Assembly (NCBI RefSeq): GCF_022479115.1
Contig: NZ_CP092497.1
Coordinates: forward strand, 7,874,001-7,938,000
DNA from: Amycolatopsis sp. EV170708-02-1
GTDB taxonomy: Bacteria > Actinomycetota > Actinomycetes > Mycobacteriales > Pseudonocardiaceae
Direction: 5' to 3'
Length of the DNA stretch: 64,000 nucleotides
The notes beneath the pieces are model-generated. The model saw only the letters and a program-made list of their open reading frames with translations. It did no database searches and was not told the DNA's origin. Below are positions 23,575 to 31,617 of this stretch, piece after piece (positions within the stretch are counted from its first letter, which is position 1; the number at the start of each line of letters is the position of its first letter). The translations under genes and the position numbers were made by a program.

Positions 23575-24846
23575 CTAGTTGGTTGGGGCGGGAGACGGTG
23601 GTTCTGTTCGTGATTCCGGGACAGCCACGATCGGGTTCGGCTCTCCCGCCCCGGACCGTCTCGGCCCGAGGAGCGAAGGGGTGTTGACGCCGAAGACGTC
23701 CCTGCGGACGGTGGCGAGCGCCGATTGGAGCGCGCCCGCGCGGACCGCGTTGCCCTGCACCGAAGCGACCCCGACGGGGGTGCGGGGCAGGACCAGTTCG
23801 TGCAGCCTTTTCGCGACCAGCGCGGCGAATTCGTCGCCACCGGCCCGGCTGGTGTCACCGGAAAGAAGCACGAGTTCGGGGTCGACGACCGCGATCAGGC
23901 TGGCCGCTCCGCCCGCGACACGGCGGGCGAGGTCGTCGAGATACGCTTCGTTCCCGCTTTCGCGGGCCTTGGCGACCGCGTCCGCGCCGGTCCCGGCCTC
24001 GATGCCGTGCGCGGCGGCCAGTTCGACGACCGCAGGCGACGCGACGAGGTCGCCGAAACGATCTCCCCCGCGCGTCGTTTCCTTCCGCGTGGCAACGGAA
24101 ACCGGATCGGGAACACGCATCCAGTCGATCTCGCCGCCACCGCCGGTCGCGCCGCGCAACAGCCTGCGGCCGACGACCACCGCGCCGCCGACGCCGTCGC
24201 TGAGCCAGATCATCACGAAGTCGTCGAGCCCGACGGCCTGGCCGACCGTCATCTCCACGATCGCGACGAGGTTGACGTCGTTCTCGATGGTGACCTCGAC
24301 GCCGAGCTCCACGCTGAGCCTGCGCGGCACGTCGAAACCGAGCCAGCCGGGGATGTGCGGCGCCGAGGAGAGGAGACCGGTGCGGGGGTCGAACGCGCCC
24401 TGCGCACCGATGACGACGTGACGGAGATCGGTGGCGGCGAGCCCGGCGCTGTTCGCGACGTGGGTGAGCGCCGCGCCGAACGTGCCGACGACGTCCGCGC
24501 CCTCGTGGACCGGCAGCGGGACCTGGTACTCGGCGAGCACCGCGCCCGTGACGTCGGAAACGACGAAATCGGCTACTTGCGGGGTCAGATCCACGGCCGC
24601 GACGTAGGCGACACCGCCGTTGACCTGCCAGAGCTGCGCCCTCGGCCCGCGCCCGCCGCCGCGCACGCCCGCCTTGGTGACGATGTCGTCCTGTTCGAGG
24701 CGGGTGAGCAGCTGCGCCGTCGCGGGCTTCGACAGGCCGATCGCGACCTCGAGCTCGGAGCGCGTCAGCGGGCCGTCCCTGAGGAGGACCTCGATGGCCG
24801 CGCGATCGTTGATCTCGCGCAGCATTCGCGGACTGCCGGCTCGCAC
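23575..24846 (-). CDS. ROK-family transcriptional regulator of the sugar operon
   Basis: 423 residues. An N-terminal winged helix (about 10-65, with GPLTRSELEVAIGLSKPATAQLL split by the turn) is followed by a ROK sugar-kinase-like domain: AAVDLTPQVADFVVSDVTGA, VVIGAQGAFDP, the ENDVNLVAI motif and DGVGGAVVVGRRLLRGA. The usual ROK zinc-finger CxCGxxGC is not evident, typical of non-catalytic regulators. It is the first gene of the operon with its own promoter (TTGACG-N17-TACAGT on the minus strand) and a dyad operator at the predicted start point, so sugar-relieved autorepression is inferred. Translation starts at GTG 24846. Confidence 0.86.
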   Translation of the reverse strand: MRAGSPRMLREINDRAAIEVLLRDGPLTRSELEVAIGLSKPATAQLLTRLEQDDIVTKAGVRGGGRGPRAQLWQVNGGVAYVAAVDLTPQVADFVVSDVTGAVLAEYQVPLPVHEGADVVGTFGAALTHVANSAGLAATDLRHVVIGAQGAFDPRTGLLSSAPHIPGWLGFDVPRRLSVELGVEVTIENDVNLVAIVEMTVGQAVGLDDFVMIWLSDGVGGAVVVGRRLLRGATGGGGEIDWMRVPDPVSVATRKETTRGGDRFGDLVASPAVVELAAAHGIEAGTGADAVAKARESGNEAYLDDLARRVAGGAASLIAVVDPELVLLSGDTSRAGGDEFAALVAKRLHELVLPRTPVGVASVQGNAVRAGALQSALATVRRDVFGVNTPSLLGPRRSGAGEPNPIVAVPESRTEPPSPAPTN

Positions 24847-24867
24847 TGGGGCTCACTCCCGACTTCG

Positions 24868-24892
24868 TTAGGAAACTTTACAGACGGTTTCC
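24868..24892. promoter_or_regulatory. ROK operator
   Basis: GTTAGGAAACTTTAC followed by GTTTCC gives the dyad GGAAAC-N10-GTTTCC (24871-24892). TTAGGAAAnTTT is the half-site style known for actinobacterial ROK repressors. It covers the predicted transcription start of the ROK operon. Confidence 0.6.
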
Positions 24893-24896
24893 GGGG

Positions 24897-24925
24897 ACTG
24901 TAGTGAGCCGAGCCACAGTCGTCAA
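24897..24925 (-). promoter_or_regulatory. Promoter of the ROK sugar operon
   Basis: On the minus strand TTGACG (24925-24920), 17 bases, TACAGT (24902-24897). The predicted start point is near 24890, inside the ROK operator. Confidence 0.65.
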
Positions 24926-25004
24926 CGGGGCCGGGAAACGGGGAGGTAACGCTTGACGTGTTCCGCACAGTGGGTATGCACACCGGCGCGGAGGGTGGCC
25001 ACAG

Positions 25005-25166
25005 CGTGACCCGATGGACGACGCGCGTGATCCGACGGACGTCACGTGTGATCCGACGGACGACACGCGTGACTGGCGGGACGGCTCGAACGTCAACCGC
25101 GTGTCGTCCGCCCAAGCACGCGTGTCGTCCGCCTAATCACACGTGCCGTCCGTCCAAGCACGCGAA
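25005..25166. repeat. 21-bp-period palindromic array (CGTGATCCGACGGACG units)
   Basis: Four direct units begin at 25005, 25026, 25047 and 25068, exactly 21 bp apart. They are followed by inverted units at the same spacing, with TCACACGTGCCGTCCG-type ends near 25094, 25115, 25136 and 25157. The whole forms a large interrupted palindrome. It is not a CRISPR array, since there is no constant-repeat/unique-spacer structure. A second array with the same period but different unit sequence is at 26105-26225. Confidence 0.75.
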
Positions 25167-25182
25167 ACCGCCATCGGAGTTC

Positions 25183-25211
25183 TTGACTGGTCATTCTTGA
25201 ATGACTATTCT
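25183..25211 (+). promoter_or_regulatory. tetR promoter
   Basis: TTGACT (25183-25188), 17 bases, TATTCT (25206-25211). The predicted start point is at or just before ATG 25219, so a leaderless or near-leaderless message is likely. Confidence 0.7.
25190..25205. promoter_or_regulatory. TetR-type operator between -35 and -10
   Basis: GTCATTC-TT-GAATGAC, a perfect 16-bp palindrome filling the promoter spacer. This is the classic layout for steric autorepression. Confidence 0.7.
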
Positions 25212-25218
25212 CAAACTC

Positions 25219-25599
25219 ATGGCCCGACCACGGCAGTTCGACGAGACGACAGCGATCGAGGCCGCGGCGGCGGTCTTCCGGCAGCGGGGGTACAACGCGA
25301 CCTCGATCGATCACCTCGTCGAGGCGACGGGTGTCCACCGGGGAAGCCTGTACGGCGCCTTCGGCAGCAAGCACGGCTTGTTCGCCCGGGTGCTGGACCA
25401 CGTCGCCGACGACCGGGACGACGCCGGGCGGCTCGACATCCTGCTGATCGCCCTGCTCGAACTCGCGCCCGAGGACGAGCGGGTGCGCGCCCGGGCCCGG
25501 GCCGTCATGCAGGACCTCGGGACCACCCCGGACCAGCTGGGACGCCGGTTGCTGGCCCGCGCCGGATTGCCGGACATCGACAACGGAGGAACGACATGA
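25219..25599 (+). CDS. Short TetR-family regulator
   Basis: 126 residues. The N-terminal HTH is clear: FDETTAIEAAAAVFRQRGYN, ATSIDHLVEATGVHRGSLYG, AFGSKHGLFARVLD. The ligand-binding part is only about 70 residues, well below the usual 120-150, and ends in a run similar to the start of the standard C-terminal domain (LEERA-like ARARAVMQDLG). So it is either a naturally short member or has lost its C-terminus. The frame runs into the next gene with an ATGA overlap rather than stopping at a visible shift. It is predicted to repress itself and the following gene. Confidence 0.8.
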   Translation: MARPRQFDETTAIEAAAAVFRQRGYNATSIDHLVEATGVHRGSLYGAFGSKHGLFARVLDHVADDRDDAGRLDILLIALLELAPEDERVRARARAVMQDLGTTPDQLGRRLLARAGLPDIDNGGTT

Positions 25600-25952
25600 G
25601 CAACAACCGCGTCACCATCACCGGAGACCGCCTGGTGGTCGAACCGGTGGGGATCGACAAGGTCTGGTCCTTCACCCGGCGGCTCGAAATCCCGCTCGCC
25701 CACGTACGCGGCGCGACGCACGATCCGGGAATGCGCGACGAGCCGAAGGGGTGGCGCGGGCCGGGTCTGCGGATCCCCGGGAAACTCAGCGGCACCTTTC
25801 ACGCCGACGGCGACCGGCAGTTCTGGAACGTCTCCGGGTTCGACCGCACGGTCGTCATCACCCTCGACGAGGCCGAGGACTTCAACCGGCTCGTGCTCAC
25901 GGTCGACGATCCCGCCGCGACCGTCACCGCCGTCAACAACGCGATCGGCTGA
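25596..25952 (+). CDS. PH-domain-like hypothetical protein
   Basis: 118 residues, coupled to the TetR gene by an ATGA overlap. Alternating beta strands (RVTITGDRLVVEPVGIDKVW, LEIPLAHVRGATHDPGM, FWNVSGFDRTVVITLDEAED) and a final helix (DDPAATVTAVNNAI) fit the bacterial PH-like fold often seen in small actinobacterial proteins. No catalytic motif, signal or membrane segment is visible. The function is unknown; it is presumably the target of the upstream regulator. In some TetR-partner pairs this fold is a membrane-protein domain, but nothing hydrophobic is present here. Confidence 0.7.
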   Translation: MSNNRVTITGDRLVVEPVGIDKVWSFTRRLEIPLAHVRGATHDPGMRDEPKGWRGPGLRIPGKLSGTFHADGDRQFWNVSGFDRTVVITLDEAEDFNRLVLTVDDPAATVTAVNNAIG

Positions 25953-26104
25953 CGACCCGCTCGAACGGCCCTTCGGCGACGCGATGGTGGATCAGAAGTT
26001 GGGCTGCACGTACAGGTCGTACACCCAAGGGAGCGTGGGCGAGGGACGGCCACCCGTCCGATGATCTTGAAACCGGACGGCAGAAGATTGGCGGCCACTG
26101 GGCT

Positions 26105-26225
26105 CACCGCGTGATCGAACGCCGAACTCGCGTGATCAAAGGCGTAACTCGCGTGCTTGGAGACGGAACTCGCGTGCCTGGAAGGCGAACACCGAGATCG
26201 CCCTTCAAGCACGCGAGTTACGCCG
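26105..26225. repeat. 21-bp-period array (AACTCGCGTG units) at a convergent junction
   Basis: Units with CGTG at 26110, 26131, 26152 and 26173 are exactly 21 bp apart (ACTCGCGTGATCAAAGGCGTA, ACTCGCGTGCTTGGAGACGG and similar). A complementary unit CAAGCACGCGAGTTACGCCG at 26206-26225 closes the palindrome. It sits beside the nudC stop. The period matches the array at 25005 although the unit sequence differs. Confidence 0.7.
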
Positions 26226-26243
26226 CCGCTGCCCCGCCGAGGG

Positions 26244-27257
26244 CTAGACGCCGGCCCAGGCCGCCAGCATCACGCGCGCGATCGACGAGTTCCCCGGCAG
26301 CACCAGCTGCCGCGTCCCGCCGGCGATCGGGGTCGGCACGGCGCCCGCGTTCCGCAGCTGACTGTTCGCGAAGGCGGCCCGCACCTCCTCGCGCGAAACC
26401 CAGTACGCCTCTTCGATCTCGCCTTCCGCGGGCACCAGCGGAGCGGAGATGTCGGCCCGCGCGGTGAAGCCGAGCATGATCGACCGCGGGAACGGCCACG
26501 GCTGACTGCCGAGATAACGCACGTCGCGCACCTCGACACCGACCTCTTCGCGGATCTCGCGCTCGACACAGCCTTCGAGCGACTCCCCCGCCTCGACGAA
26601 ACCGGCGAGGATCGAGTACCGGTCCGGCGGCCAGATCGGTTGCCGGGCCAGCAGGACGTGCTCGCCGTTGACGCCGGCGTCGTCGTGCACGAGGCAGATC
26701 ACGGCCGGGTCGGTGCGCGGGTACTCCTCCCGGCCGCAGCCGGTGCACTTGCTCGCCCAGCCCAGCTGGATCAGTTCGGTCGGGCTGCCGCAGCGCGTGC
26801 AGAACTTCGCCTGCCGCCGCCAGGCCTGCAGCGCCTGCGCGGTGGTGAACAGCCCGGCCGACGTGTCGTCGAGCAGGTCGCCGTAGCCGCGCAGGTCGAC
26901 CCAGATCTCGCCTTCGTGGCGGGCGACCTGTTCGATGACGCCCCAGCTGCCCGCCATTTCGACGGTCTCGGTCTCGCCTGCGGGGCGGCCGGGCAGCGAC
27001 CAGTAGTCGGTGCCCTGCCACTCCCCCAGGAAGACCGCCTCGACTGGCGGCTCGGTGCCGAAATCCTGCGACTTGCGGGTCGCGAGCGTGCCGGAACCCT
27101 CCACCACCGGGGTGCGCGCTTGCTCGTCGAGCAGCACGACGCGCGCGTTCGGCCAGCGCTCGGCCAACCTGTCCGGGTTGGTACGCAAGGATTCCTGACG
27201 GTCCGCGGTGGAGCGCGAAAGCGTCGGGAGCGCCCCCAACCCGAACGGTGTCTCCAT
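26244..27257 (-). CDS. nudC: NADH pyrophosphatase NudC
   Basis: 337 residues. It carries a C4 zinc ribbon (FCTRCGSPTELIQ then KCTGCGREEYPRTDP) followed by a Nudix domain with GFVEAGESLEGCVEREIREE, matching Gx5Ex7REUxEExGU when continued by VGVEV, and the NudC signature SQPWPFPRSIMLGF. It hydrolyses NADH to NMNH and AMP, and in other bacteria removes NAD caps from RNA. The ATG overlaps the stop of the M16 gene (TGATG). In M. tuberculosis nudC (Rv3199c) adjoins the K+ channel and adnBA genes. Here those lie 19 kb away, so the block has been split. Confidence 0.93.
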   Translation of the reverse strand: METPFGLGALPTLSRSTADRQESLRTNPDRLAERWPNARVVLLDEQARTPVVEGSGTLATRKSQDFGTEPPVEAVFLGEWQGTDYWSLPGRPAGETETVEMAGSWGVIEQVARHEGEIWVDLRGYGDLLDDTSAGLFTTAQALQAWRRQAKFCTRCGSPTELIQLGWASKCTGCGREEYPRTDPAVICLVHDDAGVNGEHVLLARQPIWPPDRYSILAGFVEAGESLEGCVEREIREEVGVEVRDVRYLGSQPWPFPRSIMLGFTARADISAPLVPAEGEIEEAYWVSREEVRAAFANSQLRNAGAVPTPIAGGTRQLVLPGNSSIARVMLAAWAGV

Positions 27258-28633
27258 CAGGAGGGCTCCCCGACGGTCACGTCGCCCAGCGCCGTCAGCT
27301 TCGGCGCGAGGACATCGGCGTCGCCGACGACGACCCCGGTGAACCGCTTGGGCGCGAAGAACTCCAGCGCCGCGTTCGCCACGTCTTCGGCGGTGACCGC
27401 GGCGAGACGCTCCGGATGCCCGGCCAGCCATTCGACGCCCAGCCCCGTCGCGGCGAGCGCGGACAGCTGCGCGGCCAGGCCGCCTTGCGACGACGCAGCC
27501 GTGACCAGCGAACCGATCGCGTACTGGCGCACCGACTCGACCTCTTCGGTGGTCGGCGGCACGAGACCGAGCCTGGCCAGCTCGTACCGCGTCTCCATCA
27601 GCGCGGCGGCGGTCGCGTCGGTCGCGGTGTCCGCGTCGACGTTCACCACGGCGGTCTGGTCGGTGAACTCGAATCCGGAGTGCGCGCTGTAGGTGTAACC
27701 CTTGTCCTCACGGATGTTCTCGACCAGCCGCGACGAGAAGTACCCGCCGTAGACCAGGTTCGCCAGCTGCAGCGCCGGGTACCGCGGGTCCGTGCGCGAC
27801 ACGGTCTGCGCGGACAGCCGGATCTGCGACTGCACGGCACCGGCCCGCGGCACCAGCAGGACGTTGCCGCCGGCGAGCTCGGGCAGCGCGGGCAGGCGGA
27901 CGGCGGAGCGGTCCGAAGCCCAGCCGCCGAACGCCTTCTCCAGGTCGCCGATGACGGTCTCGGGGTCGATGTCGCCGACGATCACCAGCACGGATCCCCG
28001 CGGCAGCACCGAAGCCCGGTGCAGCGCGCGGACCTGGTCCGGCGTCACGACGGCCACGTCTTCGGCCTGCGGAACCTCGCGCACCGCGGGGTGGTCGCCG
28101 TAGCGGTGCTTCTGCAGCGCCTCACGGGCGATCGTCCTCGGCTGCGTGCGGGACACGGCGATCCGCTCGATGAGCCGCTCGCGTTCCCGCTCGACCTCGG
28201 CGTCCGCGTACGACGCGCCGGTGAGCGCGTCGGCGAGGACGTCGAGCATCGTCGGCAGGCCGTCGGCCAGCGAGGTGCCGGTGATGACCAGGCGCTCCGG
28301 GTCGACGCCGGACGCGAGGTCACCGCCGATCAGGGCCAGATCCGCGTCGATCTCGATGCGGTCGCGGCGGGCGGTGCCGGTCAGCAGGGTCTCGGCCAGC
28401 ACTTCGGCGGTGGCCGGGTGCAGCTTGTCCTCACCGGAGAACGGGATCCAGACGCGCAGCTCGACCAGCGGCACGGTGGCCTTGCGGACGGCGAGCACGC
28501 GCAGCCCATTGCTCAGCGTGGTGTCCACATGGGACAGATCCGCGGCGGCGCGCTGCGTCCCCAGCGACGGGACCGGACGCGGCCCGGCGGCCGTGCGGCC
28601 GATCTCCTCGGCGGTGCGGTGCGGTGCGCTCAC
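27257..28633 (-). CDS. M16 peptidase-like subunit lacking the zinc site
   Basis: 458 residues of the pitrilysin fold (two repeats). The N-terminal half has NGLRVLAVRKATVPLVELRV, but at the place of the catalytic HxxEH the sequence is ATAEVLAETLL, so the zinc ligands are absent. The C-terminal half carries the substrate-binding region FSSRLVENIREDKGYTYSAH with the conserved R-Y pair of inactive partners. It overlaps the upstream M16 gene by GTGA. The layout fits bacterial M16 heterodimers with one active and one inactive chain. Predicted cytoplasmic, with no signal peptide. Confidence 0.85.
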   Translation of the reverse strand: MSAPHRTAEEIGRTAAGPRPVPSLGTQRAAADLSHVDTTLSNGLRVLAVRKATVPLVELRVWIPFSGEDKLHPATAEVLAETLLTGTARRDRIEIDADLALIGGDLASGVDPERLVITGTSLADGLPTMLDVLADALTGASYADAEVERERERLIERIAVSRTQPRTIAREALQKHRYGDHPAVREVPQAEDVAVVTPDQVRALHRASVLPRGSVLVIVGDIDPETVIGDLEKAFGGWASDRSAVRLPALPELAGGNVLLVPRAGAVQSQIRLSAQTVSRTDPRYPALQLANLVYGGYFSSRLVENIREDKGYTYSAHSGFEFTDQTAVVNVDADTATDATAAALMETRYELARLGLVPPTTEEVESVRQYAIGSLVTAASSQGGLAAQLSALAATGLGVEWLAGHPERLAAVTAEDVANAALEFFAPKRFTGVVVGDADVLAPKLTALGDVTVGEPS

Positions 28634-29933
28634 TGCTCGGAACCTTCCTGATCGGAATCAGCACTACCCGGGCGGATGACGAGGACGGCGCGCGAATCCG
28701 GCCGCAGCGCCTTCGCCGCCGCCGAAACGGCTTCCGCGGTGACCGCCGACATCTTCTCGGCGAGCCGGTACACCAGCGACGCGTCGCCGTAGAGCAGCTC
28801 GAACGAGCCGAGGGCCAGCGTGCGGGACACCAGCTTGTCGTGCTCGGAGTGCAGGCTCGCGGCCCAGCGCGCGGTGACCTTCTTCAGTTCCTGGTCCTCC
28901 GGCGGCGTGGCCGCCAGCTTCTCCAGCTCCTCGTCCAGCGCGGCGAGGACCTGGTCGGTGCTCACCTCGTGCGGGTGGATCGCGGTGATGGTGAACGTGT
29001 CCGGGTCACGCGCCTCGAACGGGCCGAACAGCCCGGCGCCCGCGCCGATGTCGACGACCAGCGGCTCGCGGTGCACCAGCCGCTGCTGCAGCCGGGAGCC
29101 GTCGCCGTCGGTCAGCACACCGGCGAGTACGAGGTTCGCCAGGTAGCCGTCGAGGTCGTTGATCGGGTCCGGCATGCGGTAGCCGACGCCGACCGCGGGC
29201 AGCGGGGCGTGCGGGTCGACATGCTCGCCGCGCAGTTCGCCGTCGGGGCGGGCTCGGCGAACGACGGGCGCTGCGGCGCGGGCCGGTGCGGCACGTCGCC
29301 GAAGTGCTTCTCGATCAGCTCGCGGGCCTCCTCGACGGTGAAGTCACCGGCGACGGTCAGCACCGCGTTCGCGGGCGAGTAGTAGGTGTCGAAGAAGGCC
29401 GCGCAGTCGTCCAAGGTGGCCTGTTCGAGATCCTCGAAACCGCCGTAACCGTTGTGCGCGTTGGGGAAGGTGGAGTACAGCACCGGCGGGAGCAGGATCC
29501 ACGGGAACCCGCCGTACGGCCGGTTCAGCACGTTGAGGCGGATCTCCTCCTTGACCACGTCGATCTGGTTGGCCAGGTTCTCCTGCGTCAGCTTCGGCGC
29601 CCGCATCCTGTCCGCTTCGAGGAACAGGGCACGCTCGAGAGCCGCGGCGGGGAGGACCTCGAAGTAGTCCGTGTAGTCCGGATGGGTGGAGCCGTTGAAG
29701 CTGCCACCACTCGACTGGACGTACCGGAAATGCGCGAGCTTCTCCAGGCTCTCGCTCCCCTGGAACATCAAATGCTCGAAGAGGTGCGCGAAACCGGTGC
29801 GCCCTTCGGGCTCGGAACGGAAGCCCACGTCGTAGTGGACGCTGACACCCACCACCGGAGCGGTCGCGTCGGGCGCGAGCACCACGCGCAGACCGTTGTC
29901 GAGGGTGAATCGGACAAGCTCGGGATCGGCCAT
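28630..29933 (-). pseudogene. M16 zinc metallopeptidase, active subunit, broken by a -1 frameshift
   Basis: From ATG 29933 the frame encodes NGLRVVLAPDATAPVVGVSV and TGFAHLFEHLMFQGSE, whose HLFEH is the inverted zinc motif of M16 enzymes, with the downstream Glu in NLANQIDVVKEEIRLN. It is lost after RPSFAEPAP near 29246. The remainder (DGELRGEHVDPHAPLP, GVGYRMPDPINDLDGYLA, to the stop at 28630) follows in another frame. One extra base in the GGGG at 29245-29248 restores 434 residues. The partner subunit downstream is intact, which argues for a sequencing error. Confidence 0.85.
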
Positions 29934-29954
29934 GCGCACCACCCTACGGGCTAC

Positions 29955-31544
29955 TCAGGCCTCCAGGCGACGGCCCTGGCGGGTCGCGGCGAAGGTTCCC
30001 ACGAGCGCGGCGGTGAAGTCGCTCACCCGCGCGATCGGGACTTCGCCGTCCTCTTCCTTGCCGTACCAGTAGATCTTGGGCGGCCCCTTCAACTCGGCGA
30101 ATCCGGCGACCCACCGTTCTTGTTCGCCGAGAGCGAGCGCGTACGGCAGCGCCCGGGAAAGGAGCACCTCGCGTTCGAGCTTCGGGACGGCCGTCGCCTT
30201 GGTCGCCAGCAGCGCGTCGCGGACGCCGAGCAGCCGCCGGTGCAGCGCGACGCCGGCGCCCGTGCGCACCGGCAGCCACCGGGCGGCGACGGCGAGTACC
30301 GCGCCCGCGGCGATGACGATCAGCCCGAGCTGGGCGTAGCCGACGGTCAGGGCCAGCAGGACGGTGAGGAACAGGCCGTAGAGGCAGATCCGCAGGCCGG
30401 CACGGGTCAGCCTGCCCGGCAGCCGCGAGTACCAGCGGCGCTCGACGACGCTGTCGTCCAGCGCGTCCCGCACCGAGTCGACGCCGATCCGCGCCGCCTG
30501 GATCTCCGACAGGAGCACCGACTCGCTTTCGCCGGGCAGGAGGAGGTCGAACACGGCGCGTTCGTAAGCGGTCAGCTGTTCGTCCGTCGGATTGCGGCGG
30601 ACGAGCCGCCAGGTGGTCAGCTCGCCGGGCTCCTCGCTCACCCAGAGGTAGTTCCGGACGGCGAGGTCGACGACCGTCGCGGCCAGGTCGACGGCGTCGG
30701 CGCGGCCCGAGAGGACGGTCCCGACCTGTCCGGGAAGCACACCGTCGGGTGACGAGAACGCTTTCCCGGTGAGCAGCCGGACCGGAAGCGCCTCGCCAGG
30801 GTGCCTGTCCCGCCTTCGCAGCAGGGCCAGCCCGACGGCCGCCGCGACCAGCGCGAGAGCGAAGCCGCCCCACGCCCAGCCGACCGGGGCGGTGAGCACG
30901 AACGCCCCCGCGAAGGTCTTCGACGGCTCCAGGCGCGCGTTCGCCGGGACGGTGCCGCCGGGCAGTTCGACCGAGATCTCCATGCGCTGCCCCGGCGCGA
31001 GGTTCTGCTGGCTGAACCGGGTCAGCCCGGAATGCGCGATCTGGGCGGTCGCGCAGTGCGCGCGCGAACCCTCGGGCCCGGCGTAACAGGTGACCGCGTT
31101 CGGGATGGCCGGTGCGGCGAAGCTCGCGCGCACGAGTTCGAGCCGGGCATCCCAGCCGCCCGCGAGCTGCCAGCTCACCCGCGTCAGGCCGTCGGCCTCG
31201 GCGACCGCACCGTCCACTGTGTACCGGACGATCGACGTGCCGCCCTTGAGCTTGACGGTGAGCTCTTCGCCGGTCAGTTCGGCGTTGCCCGCCCCCTCGA
31301 TGACGACGTCGCGGATGCCGATGATCCGGTCGCGGTCGCGTGGGGCGGCCGTGCGGAGCGGGATCCGGCGGGTCATCGTCGCCTCGCTCGGCACGGACAC
31401 CGCCTCGACGACCGTGAGCGCGCCGTCGCGTTCCACCTTGAGCGAGATCTCCGCGCTGTTCGGCAATGCGGGCAGCTGCGGTTCGCTCTGCGCTCCCGCC
31501 GGTGCCGCGCCCAGCACCAGCAGGAGAAGCACCGGCAACAGCAC
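29955..31544 (-). CDS. DUF2207 membrane protein, copy A
   Basis: 529 residues. The signal peptide VLLPVLLLLVLGAAPAGAQ is followed by an exported beta-rich DUF2207 domain (ISLKVERDGALTVVEAVSV, RRIPLRT, GIRDVVIEGAGNAELTGEEL). A membrane segment near residue 290 (WGGFALALVAAAVGLALLRR), a cytoplasmic part, two more membrane segments near residue 415, and a C-terminal domain with SRALPYALALGEQERWVAGF complete it. The family function is unknown; an envelope role is inferred. The GTG at 31544 has AGAGGAC 6-7 bases upstream, and that ribosome site is part of the repeat at 31552-31599. It is paralogous to the next gene. Confidence 0.78.
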   Translation of the reverse strand: MLLPVLLLLVLGAAPAGAQSEPQLPALPNSAEISLKVERDGALTVVEAVSVPSEATMTRRIPLRTAAPRDRDRIIGIRDVVIEGAGNAELTGEELTVKLKGGTSIVRYTVDGAVAEADGLTRVSWQLAGGWDARLELVRASFAAPAIPNAVTCYAGPEGSRAHCATAQIAHSGLTRFSQQNLAPGQRMEISVELPGGTVPANARLEPSKTFAGAFVLTAPVGWAWGGFALALVAAAVGLALLRRRDRHPGEALPVRLLTGKAFSSPDGVLPGQVGTVLSGRADAVDLAATVVDLAVRNYLWVSEEPGELTTWRLVRRNPTDEQLTAYERAVFDLLLPGESESVLLSEIQAARIGVDSVRDALDDSVVERRWYSRLPGRLTRAGLRICLYGLFLTVLLALTVGYAQLGLIVIAAGAVLAVAARWLPVRTGAGVALHRRLLGVRDALLATKATAVPKLEREVLLSRALPYALALGEQERWVAGFAELKGPPKIYWYGKEEDGEVPIARVSDFTAALVGTFAATRQGRRLEA

Positions 31545-31551
31545 GCGTTTA

Positions 31552-31599
31552 GTCCTCTGAATGCGGTACTTGCGTGTGCAACTACCGCATTCAGAGGAC
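31552..31599. repeat. Nested hairpin repeat (GTCCTCTGAATGCGGTA family), copy 1
   Basis: 17-bp perfect arms (31552-31568, 31583-31599) with an inner TTGC-GTGT-GCAA stem. Copies at 47971 and 62071 mark convergent gene ends. This one lies in the tandem gap between two DUF2207 genes and supplies the ribosome site of copy A. Confidence 0.75.
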
Positions 31600-31617
31600 G
31601 AATCGCGAGTGTTCACG

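Larger units (their letters stand above)
24847..25218. other. 372-bp divergent control region with 21-bp repeat array
   Basis: No credible coding sequence. It contains the ROK promoter and operator at its left, a 21-bp-periodic palindromic array in the middle (25005-25166), and the tetR promoter and operator at its right end. Confidence 0.8.

Noticed and set aside
25953..26104. Possible gene remnant on the minus strand ending LPWVYDLYVQPNF before a TGA near 25990
   Set aside because: The short open stretch reads like a protein C-terminus, but upstream frames are not convincing and it cannot be assigned. It could be a decayed gene, not enough to annotate.
25005..26225. CRISPR arrays at the 21-bp-periodic regions
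   Set aside because: There is no constant repeat separated by unique spacers, units invert midway, and no cas genes are present.
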